Assembly (NCBI GenBank): GCA_001512945.1
Contig: LFTF01000037.1
Location: forward strand, 1,044-36,400
Origin: Clostridiales bacterium DTU023
GTDB taxonomy: Bacteria; Bacillota; Clostridia; Saccharofermentanales; DTU023
DNA: 35,357 nucleotides
Reading direction: 5' to 3'
Shown here piece after piece: positions 1 through 9,688 of this stretch. Under the pieces are notes generated by a model. The model searched no databases. It saw nothing but the letters and a program-made list of their open reading frames with translations, and was not told the DNA's origin. Made by a program: the position numbers and the translations under genes. Numbering within the stretch: the first letter of the stretch is position 1; the number at the start of each line of letters is the position of its first letter.

Positions 1-16
1 GAGGAGAAGTGAAATC

Positions 17-1279
17 ATGTCTATGAGAATTGGCTATGCATGTCTTACAGTAGGGGTGCCGAACACTCAGTTACGAACCTGCATACTTAAAAACGCCAAC
101 GAAATGGTGTTACAAGGGTTGACACAATCTAATCTAACAGCACTGGATCATATGCTCGATTACAATATAAAAAACGAGATCCAACTTCTACGCATCAGTT
201 CTGACATTGTTCCGTTCGCCTCTCATCCAGAGGTGGAATTCGCGTGGCAAGAATTATTTCATGAGCAGCTGGCGTCATTGGGAGAAAAGGCACGCAATGC
301 CGGGATGCGCCTTTCGATGCATCCCGGTCAATACACCGTGCTCAATTCTCTTACTGATGATGTGGTCAAGCGGGCAGTTATGGACCTCACGTATCATTGC
401 CGTTTTCTTGATGCGCTGGGTATGGGATCGGAATGCAAGATCATTCTGCATGTGGGCGGTGCTTACGGAGATAAGAAAGCTGCCATTAAACGTTTTCAAG
501 ACAACTACGATCTCTTGGCCTCCTCTATTCGCCAACGCCTGGTCATTGAGAACGACGACAAAATTTACAGCATTGATGAGGTGCTTGAGATTGGACTCGA
601 CTGCGATATACCGGTCGTCTTTGACAATCTCCACAATGCGGTGTATCCAAGTGAACAACAAAAGCGAGAGAGTGAATGGATAGCCTTATCTAGTGAGACT
701 TGGAAGGCAGATGACGGGCCACAGAAAATTCACTATTCTCAGCAAGCTGAAGGGAAAAGATCCGGTTCGCATTCCGATACGATATCCGTTCACGAGTTCG
801 TGAATTTTGCGCCACAGCTTCCTGCCGCATGCGATGTGATGCTAGAAGTCAAAGACAAAAATATCTCGGCGGTCAAGTGCATATTGGCAACAGCTAAAAT
901 CGGCAAAATTGAAAAACTAGAAGAAGAATGGGCACGTTATAAATACGCTGTCCTTGAGCGGTCGCCACAAAATTACAAAGCGATAAGTTCGCTTTTGAAA
1001 GACAAAAGCTCTTATCCTGTTTTAGAGTTTTATGACCTTATTGAAAAATCGATTGGTACGATCTCAGAGCCTGGCAAGGCAAAAAACGCCGCGTTACACG
1101 TGTGGGGCTACTTCAAAGATATCGCAACGCAATCAGAAAAACGACGTTTTGAAAGCTTGCTGGAGCAATATCGAGAGGGCAGCGCGACGCTTCAAAGTCT
1201 CAAGCGCCATCTTTACAGATTGTCGGAAAAATACCGCCAAGATTATCTTTTGCAATCCCTCTATTTTTATGACGTATAA
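17..1279 (+). CDS. uvsE: UV DNA damage endonuclease (UvsE/UvdE family)
   Basis: 420 aa ORF starting MRIGYACLTVGVPNTQLRTC with TIM-barrel UvdE motifs (LSMHPGQYTVLNS, ENDDKIYS, VVFDNLHN); SD gaggag just upstream. Confidence 0.92.
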   Translation: MSMRIGYACLTVGVPNTQLRTCILKNANEMVLQGLTQSNLTALDHMLDYNIKNEIQLLRISSDIVPFASHPEVEFAWQELFHEQLASLGEKARNAGMRLSMHPGQYTVLNSLTDDVVKRAVMDLTYHCRFLDALGMGSECKIILHVGGAYGDKKAAIKRFQDNYDLLASSIRQRLVIENDDKIYSIDEVLEIGLDCDIPVVFDNLHNAVYPSEQQKRESEWIALSSETWKADDGPQKIHYSQQAEGKRSGSHSDTISVHEFVNFAPQLPAACDVMLEVKDKNISAVKCILATAKIGKIEKLEEEWARYKYAVLERSPQNYKAISSLLKDKSSYPVLEFYDLIEKSIGTISEPGKAKNAALHVWGYFKDIATQSEKRRFESLLEQYREGSATLQSLKRHLYRLSEKYRQDYLLQSLYFYDV

Positions 1280-1442
1280 ACTCACTTCCCATTTGAAATG
1301 AGATAAAATAAAACATCGTTCAATCCTTAACAGGCGAATTACAGCATTACTACTTGGATGACCCGAAATCACATATGCTAGTATTAGATTGAACTTACGT
1401 TTGTTTTAAGCCAACAGATATTTCTGTTGTTGGAGGATAAAA

Positions 1443-2189
1443 ATGATGGATAATCAAAATTTTATAAATACCCTTACCGATTGGATTAGTAAAGCACAGG
1501 ATATCGTATTTTTTGGAGGCGCAGGCGTGTCTACCGAGTCGGGTGTGCCTGATTTTCGCAGTCCGTCAGGAATTTACGCACAGATGGGTGGCGCGGAAGA
1601 ATATCTTACGTTGGGATTCATGAATCAATACCCTGAGAAGTTTTACGAATTTTATCGAGAATATTTCATGAAATCTGGGATAGAGCCAAATCCCGCTCAT
1701 TATAAACTGGCTGAAATGGAGAGCAAGAACAAACTCACTGCGGTTGTGACCCAGAACGTTGATGGCCTTCACCAGAAGGCGGGGAGCCGGCGTGTTCTTG
1801 AAGTACACGGAAACGGAACAAAGTTTTACTGTCAGCGTTGCGGGACACACTATTCGTTCGATGATGTCGTGGCGACCCAGGGTCCTTTTTACTGTCTGAA
1901 AAATGATTGTGGTGGGCTGGTACGCCCTGATATCGTGATGTATGGTGAATCTCTTGGTAATAAGGTGCTCAACCAATCCATTGACGCAATCGCAAAAGCC
2001 GACCTTGTAATCGTTGGCGGCTCCTCAATGACTGTATATCCCGCCGCCGGTCTGATCCACTACAGAAAGCCTGCCTCTAAGCTTGTCCTTGTCAATCTTG
2101 ACCCAACTCCTTATGACGGCGTTTGCGATCTCGTGGCACACGGACCAATCGGAGAATTGTTTGATCGCCTAGAGATCGCTTCCGAGTAA
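1443..2189 (+). CDS. NAD-dependent protein deacylase, Sir2 family
   Basis: GAGVSTESGVPDFRS, TQNVDGLHQKAG, EVHGNG, a Cys4 zinc site (CQRCG...CLKNDCGG) and VGGSSMTVYPAAG; SD ggagg. Confidence 0.93.
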   Translation: MMDNQNFINTLTDWISKAQDIVFFGGAGVSTESGVPDFRSPSGIYAQMGGAEEYLTLGFMNQYPEKFYEFYREYFMKSGIEPNPAHYKLAEMESKNKLTAVVTQNVDGLHQKAGSRRVLEVHGNGTKFYCQRCGTHYSFDDVVATQGPFYCLKNDCGGLVRPDIVMYGESLGNKVLNQSIDAIAKADLVIVGGSSMTVYPAAGLIHYRKPASKLVLVNLDPTPYDGVCDLVAHGPIGELFDRLEIASE

Positions 2190-2328
2190 CAGGGGGCTGT
2201 TCATTTGTCATTGATAACTCGACCTCTTTTTGTTAGCATAAACTAACTTCAATTTGCGGACTGTAGTGTATCTCCGCTAAACTTGAATCCAATGAGTCCA
2301 TTCAGGACCAATAGGGAGGAAACACTAA

Positions 2329-3780
2329 TTGGACGGCAGTAGCTGTACCGGCCCTCTGTGGAGGGCCCTTCTAGAAAAGCAAACAATCGTAGGAACTTCT
2401 CGCGGTTCGCTTGCGTTCGATTTAATTCTAATATTTTTTCTCATTTTGATAAACGGTTTCTTTGCGGCCGCAGAGATGGCTGTTGTTACCCAAAACGACA
2501 ATAAGATTCGCCGGATGGCCCAAACAGGTCACATCAAGGCGCAAAGACTCTTGCGTTTCGTCGACGATAAGAGCCGTTTTTTGTCGACCATTCAAGTCGC
2601 GATCACGCTGGCGGGGTTCCTGTCGAGTGCCTTCGCAGCTGACAAACTGGCGGGGCGACTTTATCTTGTGGTCGACCCTTTATTGGAGAGACCTTCTCTG
2701 CGAACACTTTTTGTCATCCTGTTAACGATCGTGTTATCGTATTTTATGCTTGTCCTGGGAGAGCTGGTGCCGAAGCGGTTAGCCATGCGAAGACCAGAGG
2801 CGTTTGCTCTGTCCATTGCGGCAGTCCTCAGAGTGTTCGATATTGTGTTCCGTCCCTTTACGCGCCTGCTTGAATTATCGAGCAATGGCATCATACGTCT
2901 TCTGGGGATAGATCCCCAAGAGACGAATCAGCGTGTAACCGAAGAAGAGATACGGATTATGGTGGAAGCGGGAGCCGGATGCGGTGATCTTCAAGAAGAA
3001 GAGGCAACCCTGATCAATAATATTTTCGCCTTTGACGATAAATATGTTTCGGAGATAATGACGCCACGCGTCAATGTAACGGCTGTTCCGCTTGATTCAA
3101 CTTATCCTGAAGCCGTTGAGATCGTCTCCAATGCCTGTTATTCGCGATTCCCTGTTTATGACGATCATATCGATGATATCGTCGGAGTACTGACAGTCAA
3201 AGATCTTCTCAGAGCAGAGAATACGCCGAGCGATGAGCGGTTTACCCTCAAGAAGATATTGAGACCCACTTATTTTGTACCAGAGGGGAAAAAGATCGAC
3301 GTTCTGTTTAACGAGATGAAGCGGCAACACATCACAATGGCTGTGGTAGTTGATGAGTATGGCGGTACGGAAGGAATCGTTACGCTAGAAGATTTGCTCG
3401 AAGAGATCGTCGGTGAAATTGAAGATGAAGATGATGCGCCGGTAACCAGTGTAACGGTCAACACGGATGGTTCGTATGTGTTTAGTGGTTTATTAACCCC
3501 TGCCGAAGCCGGTCGCTATGTTCCAGAGCTCGACGCGCTAAAAGAAGATGATGATTTCGACACAATCGCTGGGTTTATTCTTTCGCTACTGGGTTATATT
3601 CCCGAACGCAATGATAACCCAGAGGTCATGTACGGCAATTTAAAATTTACAGTTCTTGAGATGGATGACAGACGGATCTCACGCATTAAGCTGGAAGTCA
3701 CGTCACCGGATCAGGAAGATCAAGCACAAGCCAAAAATGGTTTTGAGATAGGTGGACCGGAAGACTCCCGGCTCATTTGA
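2329..3780 (+). CDS. Hemolysin/CorC-HlyC family transporter (DUF21/CNNM, CBS pair, CorC_HlyC domain)
   Basis: FFAAAEMAVV DUF21 motif, CBS pair (EIMTPRVNVTAV...SRFPVYDDHIDDIVGVLTVKDLL), VVDEYGGTEGIVTLEDLLEEIVGEIEDE; TTG start after SD gggagg. Confidence 0.9.
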   Translation: MDGSSCTGPLWRALLEKQTIVGTSRGSLAFDLILIFFLILINGFFAAAEMAVVTQNDNKIRRMAQTGHIKAQRLLRFVDDKSRFLSTIQVAITLAGFLSSAFAADKLAGRLYLVVDPLLERPSLRTLFVILLTIVLSYFMLVLGELVPKRLAMRRPEAFALSIAAVLRVFDIVFRPFTRLLELSSNGIIRLLGIDPQETNQRVTEEEIRIMVEAGAGCGDLQEEEATLINNIFAFDDKYVSEIMTPRVNVTAVPLDSTYPEAVEIVSNACYSRFPVYDDHIDDIVGVLTVKDLLRAENTPSDERFTLKKILRPTYFVPEGKKIDVLFNEMKRQHITMAVVVDEYGGTEGIVTLEDLLEEIVGEIEDEDDAPVTSVTVNTDGSYVFSGLLTPAEAGRYVPELDALKEDDDFDTIAGFILSLLGYIPERNDNPEVMYGNLKFTVLEMDDRRISRIKLEVTSPDQEDQAQAKNGFEIGGPEDSRLI

Positions 3781-3788
3781 GGATTCAC

Positions 3789-6638
3789 ATGAAAAAAAAG
3801 GATTTTGATGTACGGCAGACTGCCGTCTCGCTTTTAAGTGGCGAGGAGGCCACCATTACTTCTGTCGAAGAGGTGGAACGTTTGCTTGGCTCTGACATTA
3901 AGGCAGGATTGACAGACCAAGAAGCTAAGCAAAGACTTGAAATACATGGGCGCAATGAGCTGGAAGGGGAGAAGAGCTCTCCGTTTATCCTCAAGTTGTT
4001 TGATCAATTCAAAGATTTTCTCATTTTAATCCTGATCGGAGCAGCTATTATCTCTGCCATCCTGGGAGAGTCAATCGACGCCATTATCATATTGGCAGTA
4101 GTTGTGATCAACGCTATCCTTGGCGCGGTGCAGGAAAATCAGGCGGAAAAAGCGCTGGCAGCTCTTAAGAAAATGTCAGCACCTTACGCGCGCGTTATTC
4201 GAGCAGGCACTACACACGAACTGCCCGCGACAGAACTTGTGCCCGGAGATCTCGTTGAGTTGTCAGCGGGAGATATTGTGCCTGCTGACATACGACTCTT
4301 CGATAGTAGCAACCTCAGAGCCAACGAATCTGCATTGACGGGTGAGTCACTTCCCGTTTCAAAAGACGCAAAAGCGATTTATAACGAGGTGCCTGGCATT
4401 GGCGACCGCACTAATATGGTATTCAGCGGCATGGAGATTGCATATGGGCGAGGCAATGGATTGGTTGTTTCGACTGCGGCGGCGACCGAGATTGGTAAAA
4501 TCGCCGATCGCCTTAAGAGCATTGAAGCAGAGTTGACACCGCTTCAGGTCAACCTTAACAAACTGGGGAAAATCCTGGGAATTCTCTTTCTTTTTATTAG
4601 CGCTATCGTTTTTGGAGTGGGTCTGCTTCAGGGTGGTCAACCGCTCGCGCTCTTTATGACGGCGATCAGTCTCGCTGTAGCCGCAATCCCGGAAGGGCTT
4701 CCGGCCGTTGTCACAATTATACTCGCCCTCGGCATGAACCGTATGGCAAAAGAGAATGCAATCGTCAAGCGGCTTCTCGCGGTTGAGACACTGGGAAGTG
4801 TAGACACCATCTGTACCGATAAAACCGGTACTTTGACACAAAATGAAATGACCGTGACTCGCCTTTATGCCGGTGGTCAAACCTACCAGGTCACAGGGGT
4901 CGGTTATTCAAAAAATGGCAAAATTTTCCGTGACAATGGGGAGAATGCGGATAAAGAGGTTGTCGATGCAGATTCATTAACTGTGATGGACCGTTTGCTC
5001 CAGATTGGAGCACTTTGCAATGATGCGGTTCTCACTCAAACAGATGGTGTTGCTTCCATAATAGGTGATCCGACAGAAGGCGCGATGTTGACTGTTGTCG
5101 AGAAGGGTGGATTATCTGTTAGCGAGCTGCGCGAAGAGAGTCCTATCATTTGGGAGCTTCCGTTTGATTCTGAAAGAAAGATGATGTCGGTCGGTTGCAA
5201 GTTGGAACAACAGCGCTCGTACTCCCTCACAAAGGGAGCTCCCGATAACGTGATTTTCCGTTGCGATTATGAGATGACGACTGATGGCGTCGTTGTGCTT
5301 ACTGATCAAAGACGCGAAGCGATTCTGAGTCAGAATTCTGCCTACGCGCGCAAAGCGCTGCGTGTGCTCGCGTTCGCATACAAGGAGCACGCGGATGAAC
5401 GCTTTGAAGGCGCAGAGCAGGGAATGGTTTTTGTCGGCTTTATGGGGATGATTGATCCTCCAAGGCCAGAAGTCAGAGACGCGATTGACGTGTGTCACAA
5501 TGCGGGTATTTCTGTGGTCATGATTACGGGAGATCACCAGGAAACTGCGGCGGCCATTGCCAATGATCTCAAGCTGCGATCACCTGAAGATGGAATAATT
5601 TCTGGCCACCTGCTGGAAAAGATGTCAGATGATGAGTTACTTGAAGCTTCCCGCTCGACTTCGGTCTATGCGCGAGTTTCTCCGGAACATAAAGTCAGAA
5701 TTGTCGAAGCGCTGAAGCGGTTGGGAAGAATTGTCTCCATGACGGGCGATGGAGTTAATGACGCACCTGCGTTAAAACGTGCCGACATCGGCGTTGCTAT
5801 GGGAATCACCGGAACGGAAGTTGCCAAAGGCGCAGCTGACGTGATTCTCACGGACGATAACTTTGGAACGATTGTCAGCGCGGTTGAAGAGGGGAGAGTA
5901 ATCTACTCTAATATTCGGAAGGTCGTTAGCTTTCTTTTGTCTTGCAATGTAGGAGAAATCCTCGTTATCTTTATTACGAGCATGATATTTGGCCCGGCGT
6001 ATTCGCCATTGATTCCGGTTCAACTCCTCTGGCTCAATCTAGTGACTGACAGCTTCCCTGCCCTTGCTCTGGGTCGTGAACGGGCTGAAGAAGGTATTAT
6101 GCTGCGACAACCTCGCAAGAAAGGGGACAGAATCCTTGACCGTCCCATGATGTGGTCAATTGCTTCTCAGGCGGTTGCCCTCTTCATTGCTGTATTTGTT
6201 GCCTTTAACATCGGACGTTTCTTTTATCCTGATCTGCTTGTTGTTAACGGCCTCACTTCTCACGGAGTTACAGTATCAACGTTTACCATGATGCCTCAGG
6301 CACAGACGATTCCCTCGTGGGGAGCTCACACGTACGCTTTCGTTGCTTTGATTCTCTCTGAGATCCTACGTGTGTTTTCAAGCAGATCTGAGTATTTGTC
6401 AGTCTTCAAGTTAGGATTCTTTTCGAATAAATCTCTGAACAGAGCAGTGTTGCTTTCAGTAGCCTTAACGCTCGTCGTAGTTTATGTTCCTTTTATTGAT
6501 CAGTATTTTAAAACGATCCCGCTAAACTTACGCGACTGGGGGGTTATTCTTGTTCTGATCTTGATTCCGTTCCTTGCGGGAGAATTGTTCAAGCGTATTT
6601 ATTACGCGAAGTTACGCAAAGCACAGCGAGAACTATAG
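3789..6638 (+). CDS. Cation-translocating P-type ATPase (SERCA-like Ca2+ type)
   Basis: LTGES, PEGLPAVVTIILALGMNRMA, CTDKTGTLTQNEM, TGDGVNDAPALK and NLVTDSFPALALG motifs. The ORF track starts at TTG 3777; ATG 3789 after SD ttgagga is preferred. Confidence 0.92.
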   Translation: MKKKDFDVRQTAVSLLSGEEATITSVEEVERLLGSDIKAGLTDQEAKQRLEIHGRNELEGEKSSPFILKLFDQFKDFLILILIGAAIISAILGESIDAIIILAVVVINAILGAVQENQAEKALAALKKMSAPYARVIRAGTTHELPATELVPGDLVELSAGDIVPADIRLFDSSNLRANESALTGESLPVSKDAKAIYNEVPGIGDRTNMVFSGMEIAYGRGNGLVVSTAAATEIGKIADRLKSIEAELTPLQVNLNKLGKILGILFLFISAIVFGVGLLQGGQPLALFMTAISLAVAAIPEGLPAVVTIILALGMNRMAKENAIVKRLLAVETLGSVDTICTDKTGTLTQNEMTVTRLYAGGQTYQVTGVGYSKNGKIFRDNGENADKEVVDADSLTVMDRLLQIGALCNDAVLTQTDGVASIIGDPTEGAMLTVVEKGGLSVSELREESPIIWELPFDSERKMMSVGCKLEQQRSYSLTKGAPDNVIFRCDYEMTTDGVVVLTDQRREAILSQNSAYARKALRVLAFAYKEHADERFEGAEQGMVFVGFMGMIDPPRPEVRDAIDVCHNAGISVVMITGDHQETAAAIANDLKLRSPEDGIISGHLLEKMSDDELLEASRSTSVYARVSPEHKVRIVEALKRLGRIVSMTGDGVNDAPALKRADIGVAMGITGTEVAKGAADVILTDDNFGTIVSAVEEGRVIYSNIRKVVSFLLSCNVGEILVIFITSMIFGPAYSPLIPVQLLWLNLVTDSFPALALGRERAEEGIMLRQPRKKGDRILDRPMMWSIASQAVALFIAVFVAFNIGRFFYPDLLVVNGLTSHGVTVSTFTMMPQAQTIPSWGAHTYAFVALILSEILRVFSSRSEYLSVFKLGFFSNKSLNRAVLLSVALTLVVVYVPFIDQYFKTIPLNLRDWGVILVLILIPFLAGELFKRIYYAKLRKAQREL

Positions 6639-6669
6639 TTACGATCGTTTTTAAATTTGTATTGAGTGC

Positions 6670-6698
6670 TTGACGCCACCGGGAAGAACGCTTATAAT
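6670..6698 (+). promoter_or_regulatory. Sigma-A type promoter of the infC operon
   Basis: TTGACG (6670-6675), 17-nt spacer, TATAAT (6693-6698). Confidence 0.8.
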
Positions 6699-6774
6699 CA
6701 CTCACGGACAAGTAGAAGTTCCGCTTCTCACCTCCAGCTCACGCAAAGAGGTCCGCAAAATCCGATCCAGGTAG

Positions 6775-6808
6775 GCGGTTTTGTTTAGCGGAACAAAACC
6801 GCTTTTTT
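6775..6808 (+). terminator. Intrinsic terminator inside the infC leader (attenuator; candidate L20-type leader)
   Basis: Perfect 11-bp stem GCGGTTTTGTT / AACAAAACCGC followed by T6, located between promoter and infC. Confidence 0.8.
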
Positions 6809-6855
6809 GTTGCCCGTAGAGGAGGTAGGATATCAGACAATCAAACAGGGGCCAC

Positions 6856-7353
6856 ATGATCAATGAGGATATTCGTTATCCCCAGGTTCGATTAGTGGAT
6901 CAAGAAGGTACTATGGTAGGCGTTGTTCCTATTGATGAGGCACAGCGCAGGGCGTATGACGCAGAACTCGATCTTGTGCTTATTTCAGCTTCAGCAGATA
7001 ATCCTGTGTGTAAGATTATGGATTATGGGAAATTCATATTTGAACAGGAAAAAAAGAAGCGCGAAGCCAGAAAGAACCAAAAAATCGTCAATGTCAAAGA
7101 AGTTCAACTCAAGCTGACGACAGAAGAACACGATCTAGACTTCAAGGTTAGAAACGCGAGACGTTTTCTTGAAGCGGGTGACCGAGTTAAGGTAGTAATC
7201 CGCTTCCGAGGCAGAGAGATGGCGCACACGGATCAAGGTTACGATGTCATGGGAGATTTCGCGGAAGCTGTCGCGGATATCGGCACGGTCGACCGTGCGG
7301 CTAGGGCTGAAGGCCGCAATATGATTATGTTTTTAGCGCCTTTAAAAGATTAA
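6856..7353 (+). CDS. infC: Translation initiation factor IF-3
   Basis: MINEDIRYPQVRLVDQEGTMVGVVPIDEAQ...VKVVIRFRGREMAH; followed by rpmI and rplT. Confidence 0.97.
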   Translation: MINEDIRYPQVRLVDQEGTMVGVVPIDEAQRRAYDAELDLVLISASADNPVCKIMDYGKFIFEQEKKKREARKNQKIVNVKEVQLKLTTEEHDLDFKVRNARRFLEAGDRVKVVIRFRGREMAHTDQGYDVMGDFAEAVADIGTVDRAARAEGRNMIMFLAPLKD

Positions 7354-7418
7354 CGTGGCGGGCATAGCCCCCAATAACGATATACAAATAATCAAAGAAC
7401 CTGAAGGGAGGGCATCTT

Positions 7419-7616
7419 ATGCCTAAACAGAAAACACATAGCTCGTCTAAGAAACGATACAAAAAGACCGCAACAGGTAAGTTCGTTCGGTCACAAGCTT
7501 TTAAGAGCCATATTTTGACCAAAAAATCACCGAAGAGAATACGTAAACTACGCAAGTCTACTCTGGTATCGTCGGCAGACGAGAAACGTTTGCGTCGGCT
7601 TCTGCCCTATAAATAA
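7419..7616 (+). CDS. rpmI: 50S ribosomal protein L35
   Basis: [33 protein letters not shown]. Confidence 0.97.
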   Translation: MPKQKTHSSSKKRYKKTATGKFVRSQAFKSHILTKKSPKRIRKLRKSTLVSSADEKRLRRLLPYK

Positions 7617-7652
7617 TACGGTGAATCAAGGAAAAAGGGGAGGATAGTTCAT

Positions 7653-8015
7653 ATGTCAAGAGTTAAAAGAGGCTCAGTTTTGCGCCGGCGTCACAAGAGG
7701 GTCTTAAAACAAGCCAAAGGTTATTTTGGAAGAAAAGGCACTCAATATCGTGTGGCCAATCAAGCTGTCATGAAATCAGGCCAATATGCATACGTTGATC
7801 GCAAGAGGAAGAAACGGGATTTCCGTCGTCTTTGGATCGCTCGAATCAATGCGGCCGCGCGGATAAATGGAATGAGTTACAGTCGCTTTATGAACGGTTT
7901 GAATGTGGCAGGTATCGGACTTGACAGGAAAGCACTTGCTGACCTGGCTGTCAACGATAAGCGCGGTTTTGCAGAGCTTGTCACCATTTCTAAAAGTGCG
8001 TTGGCAGCATCATAA
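7653..8015 (+). CDS. rplT: 50S ribosomal protein L20
   Basis: [70 protein letters not shown]. Confidence 0.98.
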   Translation: MSRVKRGSVLRRRHKRVLKQAKGYFGRKGTQYRVANQAVMKSGQYAYVDRKRKKRDFRRLWIARINAAARINGMSYSRFMNGLNVAGIGLDRKALADLAVNDKRGFAELVTISKSALAAS

Positions 8016-8044
8016 AGAACGGGTATCCAATACGAAATAGGACT

Positions 8045-8068
8045 AAGGCGGAGGAATCCGCCTTTCTC
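8045..8068 (+). terminator. Probable terminator after rplT
   Basis: AAGGCGGA-GGAA-TCCGCCTT 8-bp stem followed by a short pyrimidine tract. Confidence 0.6.
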
Positions 8069-8151
8069 ATGCATTTGATTGAACGTGCACAGCTAAATTG
8101 CAATGAGTACTGAGTATTGGTAAATAACAAAGAAATGTTCGGGAGCAACCT

Positions 8152-8991
8152 ATGAAAACCGTTGAGTCAAAGGATAATCCACTCTTCAAAAAACTCATTG
8201 CGTGCAGGTCTCCGCATCTTTCAAAGAGAAATCGCTTGATCAAGGTGGAGGGATTGCGTCATGTAGCCGATCTGTTCGCGAGCGGCGTTATGCCGGATGA
8301 TATCTTTATCTCGAACGATGTGAGGGGCAACAATGTGCTCAAACAGTTGCTTGATAGTGTCAATGAAAACGTAACAGGTTTTCTCCAAGAACGAGTGGTG
8401 ATGCTTCCTGACTATCTTTTCGTACGCGCCTCAGAGCTCAAGACACCGCAAGGCATCATGGCGCTGGTTAAGCTGCCTGTTGTGTCACTTGCTGGCCTTT
8501 TAAATTCCTGTAATTCTGAGTCTAAAACGATCCGCTTGCTGTTTCTTGAGGATGTTCAGGATCCTGGTAACGTGGGTACACTGATACGGACAGCAGATGC
8601 GTTTGCCTTTGACGGGGTTATTCTGAGCCAGACAACTGCCTCTCTTTGCAATCCAAAAACAATTTCCGCATCGATGGGCTCGCTATTTCATTTACCGGTC
8701 ATCGAAACCGACAGTACGGTGGAAGACGATATTGTATTGCTTAAAAATCACGACTTTACCATCATCGGCTCTGCGTTGCAGGGAGGGAGACCGGTACAAG
8801 AGTTACCTCCAGAGTCGCGGATTGTTCTTATACTTGGCAATGAGGGCAAAGGGTTATCGGAGGCAGCGCTTGCGAGCGTTGATGACCTTATACGAATTCC
8901 TATGCCGGGCAACGCTGAATCGCTCAACGTCGCTGCAGCAGGTGCGGTTATGATGTGGGAACTGGTCAAACAGATACCTGGCATATTGTGA
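8152..8991 (+). CDS. TrmH/SpoU-family RNA 2'-O-methyltransferase
   Basis: LFLEDVQDPGNVGTLIRTADAFAFDGVILS, LILGNEGKGLSEAAL, IPMPGNAESLNVAAAGAVMMWE. Confidence 0.92.
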   Translation: MKTVESKDNPLFKKLIACRSPHLSKRNRLIKVEGLRHVADLFASGVMPDDIFISNDVRGNNVLKQLLDSVNENVTGFLQERVVMLPDYLFVRASELKTPQGIMALVKLPVVSLAGLLNSCNSESKTIRLLFLEDVQDPGNVGTLIRTADAFAFDGVILSQTTASLCNPKTISASMGSLFHLPVIETDSTVEDDIVLLKNHDFTIIGSALQGGRPVQELPPESRIVLILGNEGKGLSEAALASVDDLIRIPMPGNAESLNVAAAGAVMMWELVKQIPGIL

Positions 8992-9049
8992 TTTAATATT
9001 ATAATGATTTGAATGCAAGCCCAATTATCATCGAAATTGATACACAAGG

Positions 9050-9072
9050 CACAGTCTGGTATGCAGACTGTG
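9050..9072 (+). terminator. Stem-loop between the TrmH-family gene and rpsO (terminator-like or part of the rpsO leader)
   Basis: CACAGTCTG-GTATG-CAGACTGTG perfect 9-bp stem followed by TTTATGTT. Confidence 0.45.
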
Positions 9073-9162
9073 TTTATGTTACAATAATTGGTGGATCATT
9101 CCCTTTCATCGTTTGTTGGCTGAGTCCGGCCCTGACGCTGATTCGGGAGTATAGGAGGATAT

Positions 9163-9426
9163 ATGGACAAAGAAACGAAACAGACCATCATTGACGCGTA
9201 TGCTACGCACCCGAGTGACACAGGATCCCCCGAGGTGCAAGTCGCGCTATTGACGTGGAGAATCAAACATCTTACAGAACATTTAAAGGTTCATAAAGAG
9301 GATTTTCACTCACGTCGCGGACTGTTGAAGCTCGTCGGACATAGACGTGCGCTGCTCGATTATCTGATTACTATCGATATCGATCGCTATCGTACTCTTG
9401 TTGCCCGCCTGGGCCTCAGACGTTAA
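9163..9426 (+). CDS. rpsO: 30S ribosomal protein S15
   Basis: [64 protein letters not shown]. Confidence 0.97.
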   Translation: MDKETKQTIIDAYATHPSDTGSPEVQVALLTWRIKHLTEHLKVHKEDFHSRRGLLKLVGHRRALLDYLITIDIDRYRTLVARLGLRR

Positions 9427-9439
9427 AGAAGACAACCTT

Positions 9440-9466
9440 GGCGGCGAGTTCTAATAGCTCGCCGCC
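9440..9466. terminator. Stem-loop after rpsO (terminator-like, no strong U tract)
   Basis: GGCGGCGAG / CTCGCCGCC perfect 9-bp stem 14 nt after the rpsO stop. Confidence 0.5.
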
Positions 9467-9587
9467 ATATGTGTTGCCAGATGAGATTGCGGTACTGGGA
9501 CGTAGATTGCGCCCCTCTTCACGATAGAAGAGATGCGGACTCTACTCTCTAATGCCTTAAATCTCACTAGTGAACAATTAAATTGAT

Positions 9588-9657
9588 CGCGCCCGTTGCC
9601 GGTATTCGGCACGTCATTTCGCTGACCCGAACTGATGGGCATTGACGTTCAGGCGCG
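9588..9657 (+). promoter_or_regulatory. Structured multi-helix element in the pnp 5' leader
   Basis: CGCGCC(9588-9593)/GGCGCG(9652-9657) encloses TGCCG-GTATT-CGGCA (9597-9611) and CGTCA(9612-9616)/TGACG(9643-9647) with an inner CCC/GGG. Confidence 0.5.
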
Positions 9658-9688
9658 GAACGCTATGTGTTAGTGAGAGGAAAAATAA

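Noticed and set aside
1391-1402. LexA-box-like GAACTTACGTTT upstream of the Sir2 gene
   Set aside because: One mismatch in the core palindrome and no clear promoter context; likely chance.
4359-4880. 173-aa minus-strand ORF inside the P-type ATPase gene
   Set aside because: Lies inside a well-supported CDS; low-complexity, no recognised family.
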